In this document: positions 9,201 through 18,193 of the stretch, in pieces | Numbering within the stretch: the stretch's first letter is position 1 | Layout of the letters: every line of letters starts with the position of its first letter | Origin: Ga0077527 sp964533495 | GTDB lineage: Bacteria > Pseudomonadota > Gammaproteobacteria > Burkholderiales > SG8-41 | Length of the DNA: 64,000 nucleotides | Direction of reading: 5' to 3' | Assembly: GCA_964533495.1 (NCBI GenBank) | Contig: CAZHJU010000015.1 | Span: forward strand, 1-64,000 | Notes under the pieces: generated by a model | The model's database searches: none | Told to the model about the DNA's origin: nothing | The model's input: the letters and a program-made list of their open reading frames with translations, nothing else | Position numbers and translations under genes: made by a program

Positions 9201-9436
9201 CGCACTCTCCTCTCGTTTCGCAATGAATGCTTTTAAACAGGGATGGAATGTTCTTTCTTCTGCCCGGCCCTCTTCTTTCTGCCGGCGTATTCAGCATACC
9301 GGGCAATATTGTTTCCCGAAACATTGGGCGCAGCGATGTCGTCGGCAAGTGACAAAAACCGGCACAGCCGGCCCGCGCAGCCCAGAAACGCAAAAACCGC
9401 TTTTACGCGGTTTTTATGGTGTGACTATTGGTTGAA
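9201..9436. other. Intergenic region with a bidirectional terminator-like hairpin
   Basis: No gene is supported here. A hairpin AAAAACCGC-TTTTAC-GCGGTTTTT at 9392-9415 has A and T runs on opposite sides, so it could terminate transcription in either direction. Confidence 0.5.
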
Positions 9437-9497
9437 TTTTAAATGGATTTTTTTCTAGGGAATATAAAAAATCCATTTAAAATCAATTATATATATT
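9437..9497. repeat. Dispersed AT-rich element, copy A, with a 17-bp inverted repeat
   Basis: It lies directly behind the CCA end of tRNA-Ser(GCU). The core AATCAATTATATA at 9481-9493 differs from the IHF consensus WATCAANNNNTTR at one position. The rest is an inverted repeat with arms TTTTAAATGGATTTTTT and AAAAAATCCATTTAAAA, which could also terminate the tRNA transcript. Confidence 0.6.
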
Positions 9498-9590
9498 TGG
9501 CGGAGAGAGAGGGATTCGAACCCTCGATGGGGGTTTTGCCCCCATACGCCCTTAGCAGGGGCGCGCCTTCGACCACTCGGCCATCTCTCC
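9498..9590 (-). tRNA. tRNA-Ser (anticodon GCU)
   Basis: The minus strand begins GGAGAGATGGCCGAGTGG, has an anticodon stem-loop CCCTGCTAAGGG (GCU), a long variable arm (TATGGGGGCAAAACCCCCATCG) as expected for type II serine tRNAs, GGTTCGAATCC in the T arm, and an encoded CCA. It is 93 nt long. The acceptor stem GGAGAGA/TCTCTCC pairs completely. Confidence 0.97.
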
Positions 9591-9646
9591 GTGTCCTTCC
9601 TTGCTACCCGCACCACAACGCCTACGCCTGAATTACGACGGCTTTC

Positions 9647-9671
9647 GCCGTGACCACTCGGCTATTTCTCC
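9647..9671 (-). pseudogene. Truncated tRNA-Ser 5' fragment
   Basis: On the minus strand GGAGAAATAGCCGAGTGG, continuing TCACGGC, resembles the first 25 bases of a serine tRNA. It retains the acceptor 5' strand and a fully paired D-stem (GCCG/CGGC). No anticodon, variable or T arm follows. It lies about 57 bp upstream of the intact tRNA-Ser(GCU), so it looks like a relic of a second tRNA-Ser or of an integration event. Confidence 0.5.
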
Positions 9672-9768
9672 GTTACTTCAATCTTTTCCTGCCGCGGTAC
9701 CAGCGCAATATTTTTACAGTGCGCCGAGTCCGGCGGAGGATATCACACCCCTCCTCCCGTCCGGCCGG

Positions 9769-11007
9769 TCAACCGGCCTGGTCGAGCCCGAAAGCCTTGT
9801 GCAGGACGCGCACCGCGAGTTCGGTGTACTTCTCGTCGATGACCACGGAAACCTTGATCTCCGAAGTGGAGATCATTTCGATGTTGATACCCTCCTCGGC
9901 CAGCGTGCGGAACATGGTGCTGGCGATGCCGGCGTGGGAGCGCATGCCGACGCCGACCACCGAAACCTTGGCGATTTTGTCGCCGCCCTGGATGCCGCGG
10001 GCCTTGGTGTGTTCGAGCACCGGCTTGAGCACGTTCAGCGCCTTCTGGTAGTCGTTGCGGTGGACGGTGAACGAAAAGTCGGTGAGCCCATCGTGGCCGA
10101 CGTTCTGCACGATCATGTCGACGTCGATGTTCGCGTCGCCAACCGGCCCCAGGATCTGGTAGGCGATACCCGGGCGGTCGGGCACGCCGAGGATGGTGAT
10201 TTTCGCCTCGTCGCGGTTGAACGCGATGCCTGAAATGACGGCCTTTTCCATGTCCTTGTCTTCCTCAAATGTGATCAGCGTGCCTTCGCCACCGTCCTCG
10301 AAACTGTCCTCGAAACTGGAGAGCACGCGCAGACGCACCTTATATTTACCGGCGAATTCGACCGAGCGGATCTGCAGCACCTTCGAGCCCAGGCTCGCCA
10401 TCTCGAGCATTTCCTCGAAGGTGACGGTCTTCAGGCGGCGCGCCTCGGGCACGATGCGCGGATCGGTCGTGTAGACACCGTCGACATCGGTATAGATCTG
10501 GCACTCGTCGGCCTTCAGCGCCGCGGCCAGCGCGACACCGGTGGTGTCGGAACCGCCGCGGCCCAGCGTGGTGATGTTGCCCGCGTCGTCGACCCCCTGG
10601 AAACCGGCGACGACGACGACGCGCCCGGCATCGAGGTCGGCGCGCATGTTGTGCTGGTCGATGCTGACGATGCGCGCCTTGGTGTGCGCGTCGTCGGTCA
10701 GGACCTTCACCTGCCCGCCGGTGTAGCTGCGGGCCTGAACGCCAATGTCGAGCAGCGCCATCGACAGCAGCGCGATCGTCACCTGCTCACCGGTGGACAC
10801 CATCACGTCGAGTTCGCGCGGGTTGGGCTGCGCCTGGATCTCCTTGGCCAGCGCGATCAGCCGGTTGGTTTCGCCGGACATCGCCGAAACCACCACGACC
10901 ACCTGATGCCCCTGTGCCCTCCAGCGCGCGACGCGTTTGGCGACACTTTTGATGCGCTCGGCACTGCCGACCGAGGTTCCGCCGTATTTCTGGACTATCA
11001 ACGCCAT
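9769..11007 (-). CDS. lysC: Aspartate kinase (aspartokinase, class II)
   Basis: A 412-residue enzyme that phosphorylates aspartate, the first step toward lysine, threonine and methionine. The N-terminal VQKYGGTSVGS is the kinase substrate/ATP loop, followed by VVSAMSGETNRL and GRGGSDTTGVALA. Two C-terminal ACT domains (about residues 265-400) begin near ITILGVPDRPG and suggest feedback control by lysine and/or threonine. An exact 12-bp tandem duplication at about 10294-10318 gives SFEDSFED just before GGEGTLITFEE. It lies next to tRNA-Ser(GCU), a common betaproteobacterial order. The ATG at 11007 fits the family N-terminus. Confidence 0.96.
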   Translation of the reverse strand: MALIVQKYGGTSVGSAERIKSVAKRVARWRAQGHQVVVVVSAMSGETNRLIALAKEIQAQPNPRELDVMVSTGEQVTIALLSMALLDIGVQARSYTGGQVKVLTDDAHTKARIVSIDQHNMRADLDAGRVVVVAGFQGVDDAGNITTLGRGGSDTTGVALAAALKADECQIYTDVDGVYTTDPRIVPEARRLKTVTFEEMLEMASLGSKVLQIRSVEFAGKYKVRLRVLSSFEDSFEDGGEGTLITFEEDKDMEKAVISGIAFNRDEAKITILGVPDRPGIAYQILGPVGDANIDVDMIVQNVGHDGLTDFSFTVHRNDYQKALNVLKPVLEHTKARGIQGGDKIAKVSVVGVGMRSHAGIASTMFRTLAEEGINIEMISTSEIKVSVVIDEKYTELAVRVLHKAFGLDQAG

Positions 11008-11166
11008 GATGGCTGCTGTTCTGCCTGAACCAAAAAGGGGCGTATTTTATTGGATTTTCAGGGGAAAAACGAGGTTTCGGCGGCAAGCGGAATCCTTGAA
11101 AGGCAAATCCCCACGGAACCAATGCTCCCGCGCCGAATCCTAAAGCTGCACACAGGAGGAAAGGCA

Positions 11167-11460
11167 TTGAAGAAAACCGCAACCGACCCCCGGGAAATCC
11201 GCCGCAAGCGCGGCCTCAACCAGCAGGAATTCTGGCCGCAGATCGGCGTCACCCAGAGCGGGGGCTCCCGCTATGAAACCGGACGCCGGATGCCGCTGCC
11301 GGTGCGCGAGCTGCTGCGCATCGTGCACGTCGAAGGCGTGCCGCTGGACCAGGTCCGCGGCGACGATCATCTGCTGATCCAGCACCTGAAAAAATCGAGG
11401 CCCGGGCTGTACCGCGAGTTGAAAGCCGCCGCGCTGCGGGAACGGAAAAACGGCAGGTAA
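11167..11460 (+). CDS. XRE-family helix-turn-helix regulator
   Basis: A 97-residue DNA-binding protein. Residues about 8-60 form a Cro/CI-type helix-turn-helix (IRRKRGLNQQEFWPQIGVTQ, then RYETGRRMP), followed by a short basic helical tail. The start is a TTG eight bases after a strong AGGAGG, which decides the N-terminus; no ATG fits. Its target is unknown. It lies alone between lysC and queD, with no partner toxin gene, so a stand-alone regulator is more likely than an antitoxin. Confidence 0.8.
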   Translation: MKKTATDPREIRRKRGLNQQEFWPQIGVTQSGGSRYETGRRMPLPVRELLRIVHVEGVPLDQVRGDDHLLIQHLKKSRPGLYRELKAAALRERKNGR

Positions 11461-11502
11461 GGCCGCAGAGCCGCCGGGGCGCCTTGTTATAATCGGCGCC
11501 CC

Positions 11503-11955
11503 ATGCGCATTACCCGCAGGCTGGAATTCGACGCCGGCCATCGCATCCCCAACCACGCCAGCCAGTGCCGCCACCTGCACGGCCACCGTTATGCCATCGA
11601 GGTCACACTGGGCGGCCCGGTGATCGCGACCCCCGGCGCCGCCGACGAAGGCATGGTGATCGATTTTTCAGCAGTGAAAGCCATTGCGCAGCAGCATGTC
11701 GTCGAGCCCTGGGACCATGCCTTCCTGGCCTGGCGGCGTGACACAACCGTCGTCGCCTTTCTCGACGGCATCCCGGGGCACAAAACCGTGCTGTTCGACG
11801 CGCCGCCGACGGCCGAGCATCTGGCGCAGACCGCATTCGCCATGCTGGACCGCGCCTATGCAGAACAATACGGCGATAGCCTGCGCCTGGAACGGGTGCG
11901 CTTGTACGAGACGCCCAACTGCTGGGCCGATGCATTGCGCAGCGAAACCGGCTGA
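11503..11955 (+). CDS. queD: 6-carboxy-5,6,7,8-tetrahydropterin synthase (QueD/PTPS family)
   Basis: A 150-residue member of the 6-pyruvoyl-tetrahydropterin synthase family. It converts dihydroneopterin triphosphate to 6-carboxytetrahydropterin in queuosine and preQ0 synthesis. Zinc ligands are seen in EFDAGHRIP and CRHLHGHRY; the catalytic Cys sits in ASQCRHLHGH and the catalytic Asp-His in EPWDHAFL. The C-terminal RVRLYETPNCWAD holds the substrate-binding Glu. Length is normal for the betaproteobacterial form. No other queuosine genes are nearby. Confidence 0.93.
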   Translation: MRITRRLEFDAGHRIPNHASQCRHLHGHRYAIEVTLGGPVIATPGAADEGMVIDFSAVKAIAQQHVVEPWDHAFLAWRRDTTVVAFLDGIPGHKTVLFDAPPTAEHLAQTAFAMLDRAYAEQYGDSLRLERVRLYETPNCWADALRSETG

Positions 11956-11987
11956 CGCAGGCGGCGCTGCCCGCGCCGGTCGTCCGG

Positions 11988-13073
11988 TCAAGGCGGCGGG
12001 CGTCCTTCGGGAAAAACATCCCTGAAGTCGATGAAATTACCCGGATCGTCGAGGCTGTAACCGGGCACCGGCTCGGTCATTCTCCGGAACTCCGCCCCCT
12101 TGAGCAGAGCGATCAATTCCTGCACGGGAGCCTGCTGCAGCGATTCGTTGCGGCAAAGGAGCATGTAACGTTCCTTCGCAATGGGCAGAAAATCCAGCTT
12201 GAACTGCCGGGCGGCGGGCTCGACGCCGAACGCGGCATCGACCATGCCGCTCGAGACGAATGCCGCGACCGCGGCATGCGTGAATTCGCCGCTGTCGTAG
12301 CCCTCTATCCGCGCCGTGTCGATCGACTCCGCGCGCAGCAGGCTGTCGAGCAGCACCCGCGTGCCCGAGCCACGCTGGCGGTTGACGAAGCGCACGCCGG
12401 GGCGCGCGAGGTCCCCGAGCGCGCGGATGTTTTTCGGGTTGCCCGCGGCGACGATCAGGCCCTGGGTCCGGATCACCAGGCGGATGATTTTTTCATGCCG
12501 GGGTTTCAGCCACCGCGCGTAATGCTCCAGCAGGTTGTGCGCGACTTCGCCCAGCGGCACGTGGAATCCGGCCAGTTCGCAGTTCTGCCGGCACAGCGAG
12601 GCGAGCGCATCGACGCTGCTCATGTACTGCAGGTCCACCGCGGCATGACCGTGGTCCGACATCAGTTGCGGCAGTTTTTCGACGGCATAGCCGTGGCTGG
12701 CATGGATGCGAATGACCGCCTGCGCCTCGCGCCGCGCCTTGCCGATCTCGAGATTCAGTTCGGAAGCGACGTTGTCGAGCTGGGGAAACAGGCTGGAATC
12801 GCTGCGCTGCTCCGCCCACAGCAATTTCTCCCCGAGCGTCGTCAGCCGCGCCCCCTTGCCGCGCTCCATGCTGACCAGCGGGCTGCCGAAAAAGGCCGCG
12901 GCATGTTTCAGCAGATCCCAAGCATGGCGATAGGACATGCCCGTGGTGATGACCGCCTGCTTCAGCACCCCGGCTTCGCGCACCGCGCGCAGCAGATCAA
13001 ACAACCGCGGATCCACCGCCCTGCCGGATTCGTCTTCGAAGCGCCAGGACGGGCGAATGATGATTTTAGTCAT
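11988..13073 (-). CDS. fdsR: ModE-like regulator of formate dehydrogenase (FdsR type)
   Basis: A regulator of about 361 residues. The N-terminal part (about 1-110) is a ModE/LysR-like winged helix (LLRAVREAGVLKQA, then GMSYRHAWDLL and ERGKGARLT). The remainder is a periplasmic-binding-protein-like domain, including RFVNRQRGSGTR and YDSGEFTHAAVAAFVSSG, as in regulators that sense molybdate or pterin-like ligands. It diverges from fdsGBACD, matching FdsR of Cupriavidus necator. The ATG at 13073 overlaps one of two operator-like repeats; an ATG at 13085 is possible and would add four residues. Neither has a good Shine-Dalgarno sequence. The effector is not visible from sequence. Confidence 0.88.
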   Translation of the reverse strand: MTKIIIRPSWRFEDESGRAVDPRLFDLLRAVREAGVLKQAVITTGMSYRHAWDLLKHAAAFFGSPLVSMERGKGARLTTLGEKLLWAEQRSDSSLFPQLDNVASELNLEIGKARREAQAVIRIHASHGYAVEKLPQLMSDHGHAAVDLQYMSSVDALASLCRQNCELAGFHVPLGEVAHNLLEHYARWLKPRHEKIIRLVIRTQGLIVAAGNPKNIRALGDLARPGVRFVNRQRGSGTRVLLDSLLRAESIDTARIEGYDSGEFTHAAVAAFVSSGMVDAAFGVEPAARQFKLDFLPIAKERYMLLCRNESLQQAPVQELIALLKGAEFRRMTEPVPGYSLDDPGNFIDFRDVFPEGRPPP

Positions 13074-13093
13074 ATGTGAAATCATGCATATGG
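13071..13093. promoter_or_regulatory. Operator-like dyad 1 at the fdsR start
   Basis: The sequence CATATGT-GAAATCAT-GCATATG is an inverted repeat of CATATGC-type half-sites eight bases apart. A near-identical copy lies 76 bp away. It overlaps the fdsR start codon, suggesting autoregulation. Confidence 0.6.
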
Positions 13094-13146
13094 AAGCCAG
13101 GTACTCATGCTGATACTCTAACCGGCATGGGGTAAACAGCCTGTAT

Positions 13147-13169
13147 CATATGCGAAATAATGCATATAG
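13147..13169. promoter_or_regulatory. Operator-like dyad 2 upstream of fdsG
   Basis: CATATGC-GAAATAAT-GCATATA repeats the dyad at 13071-13093 with only three changes in 23 bases. It lies 75 bp upstream of the fdsG start. Together they are the best candidates for FdsR binding sites. Confidence 0.6.
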
Positions 13170-13243
13170 ATGCAGCAAGCTCAAGGTTGCCACAAAAACC
13201 TTGCTGCAGCGCTGGCCCGGCAGCAACCGAACGGAGGAGCACC

Positions 13244-13714
13244 ATGACCCAGACACAAGCCGACGCCGTGTCGAAGGCACTCGAATCCGAAGGCAGCCGA
13301 CCCGGCGCATTGCTGCCCGTGCTGCATGCGATCCAGGATCGCATCGGCCACATCCCGCCGGATGCCATGCCGGTCGTGGCCAAGGCCCTGAGCCTGACGC
13401 GCGCCGAAGTGTATGGCGTGGTCAGCTTCTATCACGATTTCCGCACCGCGCCCCCGGGTCGCCATGTCGTGCGGGTCTGCTTGGCCGAAGCCTGCCAGGC
13501 CATGGGCGGCACGGGACTGCGCGAACATGCCTGCGCCTCGCTGGGCGTGGATCTGCACGAAACCACGGCGGACGGCGCCGTCAGCCTGGAACCGGTCTAC
13601 TGCCTCGGCAACTGCGCCTGCGCCCCGGCCATCATGATCGACGGCGACCTGCACGGCCGCGTGTCGGCCGAGCGCTTCGACAACCTGGTTTCGCCCCTGC
13701 GGGAGGCCCCGTGA
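13244..13714 (+). CDS. fdsG: NAD-dependent formate dehydrogenase gamma subunit
   Basis: A 156-residue NuoE-like subunit that carries one [2Fe-2S] cluster. Cys ligands are visible in VRVCLAEACQ and YCLGNCACAP. It belongs to the soluble, molybdenum-containing, NAD-reducing formate dehydrogenase that oxidises formate to CO2. It is the first gene of fdsGBACD. ACGGAGGAG seven bases before the ATG supports this start over longer alternatives. Its stop overlaps the GTG of fdsB (GTGA). Confidence 0.95.
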   Translation: MTQTQADAVSKALESEGSRPGALLPVLHAIQDRIGHIPPDAMPVVAKALSLTRAEVYGVVSFYHDFRTAPPGRHVVRVCLAEACQAMGGTGLREHACASLGVDLHETTADGAVSLEPVYCLGNCACAPAIMIDGDLHGRVSAERFDNLVSPLREAP

Positions 13715-15264
13715 CCATCACCGTCTACGTGCCACGCGATGCGAGCGCGCTGTCGCTCGGGGCCGATGCGGTCGCGGCGGCCATCGCCGCCGAGGCGGCG
13801 CGCCGCGGCGCCGGCATCCGCCTCGTGCGCAACGGTTCACGCGGCCTGTTCTGGCTGGAGCCGATGGTCGAGGTCGTCACGGCCGCGGGCCGGGTCGCCT
13901 ACGGCCCGGTGACGCCGGGCGACGTGGGCGGCCTGTTCGAGGCCGGCTTCCTGACCGGCGGCAAACATGTCCTCAGCCTCGGCTTGACCGAGGACATTCC
14001 CTTCCTGAAGCGCCAGGAACGGCTGACTTTCGCCCGTGTCGGCATCATCGATCCGCTGTCGCTGGACGATTACCGCGCCCACGGCGGCTGCCGCGGGCTC
14101 GAGAAGGCCATCGCAATGGGACCGGCCGCGGCGGTCAAAACCGTGCTCGATTCCGGACTGCGCGGCCGCGGCGGCGCGGCCTTCCCCGCAGGCATCAAGT
14201 GGAAAACCGTGCTCGACACGCCCGCCGACCAAAAATACGTGGTGTGCAACGCCGACGAGGGCGATTCCGGCACCTTCTCCGACCGCATGCTGATGGAAGG
14301 CGATCCGTTCACGCTGATCGAGGGCATGGCCATCGCCGGCGTGGCCACCGGCGCGACGCAAGGCTACATCTACGTGCGCTCCGAATATCCCCATGCCGAG
14401 GACACGCTGCGCCAGGCCATTGCCGTGGCACGCGCGCAGGGCCTGCTCGGCGACGCCCTGCTCGGCTCGCCGCATCGCTTCGACATCGAGGTGCGCCGTG
14501 GCGGCGGGGCCTACATCTGCGGCGAGGAAACCGCGCTGCTCGAAAGCATCGAGGGCAAACGCGGACAGGTGCGCTTCAAGCCGCCGCTGCCCGCGATCGC
14601 CGGCCTGTTCGGCAGGCCGACCGTCATCAACAACGTGATCTCGCTCGCCAGCGTGCCGGTGATCTTCGACAAGGGCGCGAAGCACTACCAGGATTTCGGC
14701 ATGGGCCGCTCCCGCGGCACGCTGCCCTTCCAGCTCGCCGGCAACGTCAGGCATGGCGGCCTGGTGGAAAAAGCCTTCGGCCTGACGCTGCGCGAACTGC
14801 TGTACGACTACGGCGGCGGCTCGGCCAGCGGCCGGCCCATCCGCGCGGTGCAGGTCGGCGGCCCGCTGGGCGCCTACCTGCCGGAATCGCAGTTCGACAC
14901 GCCGCTCGACTACGAAGCCTTCGCCAAGCTGTCGGCCATGCTCGGCCACGGCGGCGTGGTCGTCTTCGACGACAGCGTCGACATGGCGAAGATGGCCCGC
15001 TACGCGATGGAGTTTTGCGTGGTCGAATCCTGCGGCAAGTGCACGCCCTGCCGCATCGGCTCGGTGCGCGGCGTCGAGGTCATCGACCGCATCATCGCCG
15101 GCCGCAACCGCGGCGCCGAAATCGCCCTGCTGCGCGACCTTTGCGACACGATGGTCAGCGGATCGCTGTGCGCGATGGGCGGCCTGACCCCGTATCCGGT
15201 GCTGAGCGCACTGGAGCATTTCCCGGAAGATTTCGGCGTCGGCAGGCAGCCCAAGGCGGCCTGA
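13711..15264 (+). CDS. fdsB: NAD-dependent formate dehydrogenase beta subunit (diaphorase)
   Basis: A 517-residue NuoF-like flavoprotein. It binds FMN and NAD and one [4Fe-4S] cluster, passing electrons from the FdsA iron-sulfur chain to NAD+. An N-terminal thioredoxin-like part (about 1-110) is fused to the NuoF region. GRGGAAFPAGIKW and CNADEGDSGTF are the NADH/FMN-binding signatures, and ESCGKCTPCRIG holds three cluster cysteines. The start is a GTG overlapping the fdsG stop, indicating coupled translation. Confidence 0.95.
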   Translation: MTITVYVPRDASALSLGADAVAAAIAAEAARRGAGIRLVRNGSRGLFWLEPMVEVVTAAGRVAYGPVTPGDVGGLFEAGFLTGGKHVLSLGLTEDIPFLKRQERLTFARVGIIDPLSLDDYRAHGGCRGLEKAIAMGPAAAVKTVLDSGLRGRGGAAFPAGIKWKTVLDTPADQKYVVCNADEGDSGTFSDRMLMEGDPFTLIEGMAIAGVATGATQGYIYVRSEYPHAEDTLRQAIAVARAQGLLGDALLGSPHRFDIEVRRGGGAYICGEETALLESIEGKRGQVRFKPPLPAIAGLFGRPTVINNVISLASVPVIFDKGAKHYQDFGMGRSRGTLPFQLAGNVRHGGLVEKAFGLTLRELLYDYGGGSASGRPIRAVQVGGPLGAYLPESQFDTPLDYEAFAKLSAMLGHGGVVVFDDSVDMAKMARYAMEFCVVESCGKCTPCRIGSVRGVEVIDRIIAGRNRGAEIALLRDLCDTMVSGSLCAMGGLTPYPVLSALEHFPEDFGVGRQPKAA

Positions 15265-15324
15265 CGTCGCCGGCGCCAACATCCAGACAATCATCGGCAC
15301 CCATACGAATCATCAGGAGGCAAC

Positions 15325-18180
15325 ATGATTTCCAAATTCGATACGGACCTCGGCACCCCGCAACGGCAATCCGGTGTTTCGGTGACGCTGGAAATCGACG
15401 GCGCCACCGTCACCGTGCCCGAAGGCACGTCGGTGATGCAGGCGGCGCTGCTGGCCGACGTCAAAGTGCCCAAGCTGTGCGCCACCGACAGCGTCGAGCC
15501 CTTCGGCTCCTGCCGCCTGTGCCTGGTCGAGATCGAAGGCCGGCGCGGCTATCCCGCCTCCTGCACGACACCGGTCGAGGCCGGCATGAAGGTGCGCACC
15601 CAGTCGCCGAAGCTGGCCTCGCTGCGCCGCGGCGTGATGGAGCTCTACATCTCCGACCACCCGCTCGACTGCCTGACCTGTTCCGCCAACGGCAACTGCG
15701 AGTTGCAGGACATGGCCGGCGCCGTGGGCCTGCGCGAGGTGCGCTACGGCTTCGACGGCGAGAACCACATCCACGGCAGCCGCAAGGACGAATCGAATCC
15801 CTACTTCACGTACGACCCGAGCAAGTGCATCGTCTGCAGCCGCTGCGTGCGCGCCTGCGACGAGGTGCAGGGCACCTTCGCGCTGACCATCAGCGGCCGC
15901 GGCTTCGCGTCGCGGGTCGCGGCCGGCCAGAACGAGAATTTCCTCGACTCCGAGTGCGTGTCCTGCGGCGCCTGCGTGCAGGCCTGCCCGACCGCGACGC
16001 TGATGGAGAAATCCATCATCGAAGCCGGCCAGCCCGAGCACAGCGTCATCACGACCTGCGCCTACTGCGGCGTCGGCTGCGCCTTCCGCGCCGAAATGCA
16101 GGGCGAGAAGGTCGTGCGCATGGTGCCGTACAAGGACGGCAAGGCGAACCACGGCCATTCCTGCGTCAAGGGCCGCTTCGCCTGGGGCTATGCCACGCAC
16201 AAGGACCGCATCGCCAAGCCCGCGATCCGCAAGAGCATCTCCGATCCCTGGCGGGAAGTGTCCTGGGACGAGGCGATCGCCTATGCCGCGTCCGAGTTCA
16301 AGCGCATCCAGGCCAGGCACGGTCGCGACTCCATCGGCGGCATCACCTCCTCGCGCTGCACCAACGAGGAAACCTACCTCGTGCAGAAGCTGGTGCGGGC
16401 CGCCTTCGGCAACAACAACACCGACACCTGCGCCCGCGTGTGCCACTCGCCCACGGGCTACGGCCTCGGCCAGACGCTCGGCACCTCGGCCGGCACCCAG
16501 GAGTTCGACTCCGTGGACAAGGCCGACGTCATCATGATCATCGGCGCCAATCCCGCGGCGGCGCACCCGGTGTTCGCCTCGCGCATGAAAAAACGCCTGC
16601 GCCAGGGCGCGAAGCTGATCGTGGTCGATCCGCGGAGCACCGAAATGGTCGCCGGCGCCCACTACCGCGCCGACCATCACATCAAGCTGCTGCCGGGCAC
16701 CAACGTCGCGGTCATCAACGCGCTGGCGCACGTCGTCGTCAGCGAGGGGCTGGAAAAGAAGGACTACATCGCCGGACGCTGCGACGCGAAGGAATACGCC
16801 AAGTGGCGCGCCTTCATCCTCGATCCCAAGAACTCGCCCGAGGCGATGGCGGAAATCACCGGCGTGCCGGCCGAAACGCTGCGCGGCGCCGCGCGCCTGT
16901 ATGCCACCGGCGGCAACGCGGCGATCTACTACGGCCTCGGCGTCACCGAGCACAGCCAGGGTTCCACCATGGTGATGGGCATCGCCAATCTCGCAATGCT
17001 GACCGGCAACATCGGCCGCGAGGGCGTCGGCGTCAACCCGCTGCGCGGCCAGAACAACGTGCAGGGCTCCTGCGACATGGGCTCCTTCCCGCACGAGTTT
17101 CCGGGCTACCGCCATGTCGCCGACAGAGCGACGCGCGAATCGTTCGAGAATGCCTGGGGCGTGAAACTGGAGCCGGAACCGGGCCTGCGCATTCCCAACA
17201 TGTTCGAGTCCGCGCTCGAGGGCAGCTTCAGGGGCCTGTACGTGCAGGGCGAGGACATCGTGCAGTCCGATCCGAACACGCAGCACGTCGAGGCCGCGCT
17301 GCGGTCGCTGGAATGCCTGGTGGTGCAGGACATCTTCCTGAACGAAACGGCGAAATTCGCCCACGTGCTGCTGCCGGGCTCCACCTTCCTCGAGAAGGAC
17401 GGCACCTTCACCAATTCCGAGCGCCGCATTTCCCGCGTCCGCCGCGCGATGCGCCCGCTCGCGGGCCTTGCAGACTGGGAAGTGACGATGAGGCTGTCGA
17501 ACGCCCTCGGCTATCCGATGGACTACGGGCATCCCTCGGAAATCATGGACGAGATCGCCCGCCTGACCCCGACCTTCGCCGGCGTCAGCTACGACAAGCT
17601 GGACCGGCTGGGCAGCATCCAGTGGCCCTGCAACGAACAGGCCCCGGCCGGCACGCCGACCATGCACATCGGCCGCTTCGTGCGCGGCGAGGGCCGCTTC
17701 ATGCTGACCGAGTACATACCGACCGGGGAGCGCGTGAATTCGCGCTATCCGCTGATCCTGACCACCGGCCGCATCCTGTCGCAGTACAACGTCGGCGCGC
17801 AGACCCGCCGCACGCCGAACCTGGTGTGGCACGACGAGGACCTGCTGGAAATCCATCCGCACGACGCCGAAGAGCGCGGCATCCGCGAAGGCGACTGGGC
17901 CGGCATCGCCAGCCGCGCCGGCGAGACGGTGCTGCGCGCGACCATCACCGACCGCGTGCAGCCGGGCGTGGTCTACACCACCTTCCATTTCCCGGAATCG
18001 GGCGCCAACGTGATCACCACCGACAATTCCGACTGGGCGACCAACTGCCCCGAGTACAAGGTGACCGCGGTGCAGGTCGTGCGCGTGTCGCAGCCTTCGG
18101 AGTGGCAGAAGAGCCACCGCCGCTTCTCCGAAATGCAGAAAAGCCTGCTCGAGCACCGGGTGCCCGAGAAGACCGCCTGA
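15325..18180 (+). CDS. fdsA: NAD-dependent formate dehydrogenase alpha (catalytic) subunit
   Basis: A 951-residue molybdopterin enzyme oxidising formate. The N-terminal part is NuoG-like: a [2Fe-2S] domain (CATDSVEPFGSCRLC), a His/Cys-liganded cluster (HPLDCLTCSANGNC), then two [4Fe-4S] clusters (CIVCSRCVRACDE and CVSCGACVQACPT). A further [4Fe-4S] motif CAYCGVGC at about 240 opens the bis-MGD domain. The molybdenum ligand is probably the Cys in NTDTCARVCHSP, a cysteine form with no selenocysteine. The molydopterin-dinucleotide-binding domain closes the protein. A clear AGGAGG precedes the ATG. It is the third gene of fdsGBACD. Confidence 0.97.
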   Translation: MISKFDTDLGTPQRQSGVSVTLEIDGATVTVPEGTSVMQAALLADVKVPKLCATDSVEPFGSCRLCLVEIEGRRGYPASCTTPVEAGMKVRTQSPKLASLRRGVMELYISDHPLDCLTCSANGNCELQDMAGAVGLREVRYGFDGENHIHGSRKDESNPYFTYDPSKCIVCSRCVRACDEVQGTFALTISGRGFASRVAAGQNENFLDSECVSCGACVQACPTATLMEKSIIEAGQPEHSVITTCAYCGVGCAFRAEMQGEKVVRMVPYKDGKANHGHSCVKGRFAWGYATHKDRIAKPAIRKSISDPWREVSWDEAIAYAASEFKRIQARHGRDSIGGITSSRCTNEETYLVQKLVRAAFGNNNTDTCARVCHSPTGYGLGQTLGTSAGTQEFDSVDKADVIMIIGANPAAAHPVFASRMKKRLRQGAKLIVVDPRSTEMVAGAHYRADHHIKLLPGTNVAVINALAHVVVSEGLEKKDYIAGRCDAKEYAKWRAFILDPKNSPEAMAEITGVPAETLRGAARLYATGGNAAIYYGLGVTEHSQGSTMVMGIANLAMLTGNIGREGVGVNPLRGQNNVQGSCDMGSFPHEFPGYRHVADRATRESFENAWGVKLEPEPGLRIPNMFESALEGSFRGLYVQGEDIVQSDPNTQHVEAALRSLECLVVQDIFLNETAKFAHVLLPGSTFLEKDGTFTNSERRISRVRRAMRPLAGLADWEVTMRLSNALGYPMDYGHPSEIMDEIARLTPTFAGVSYDKLDRLGSIQWPCNEQAPAGTPTMHIGRFVRGEGRFMLTEYIPTGERVNSRYPLILTTGRILSQYNVGAQTRRTPNLVWHDEDLLEIHPHDAEERGIREGDWAGIASRAGETVLRATITDRVQPGVVYTTFHFPESGANVITTDNSDWATNCPEYKVTAVQVVRVSQPSEWQKSHRRFSEMQKSLLEHRVPEKTA

Positions 18181-18193
18181 GGCCGGAAACATC

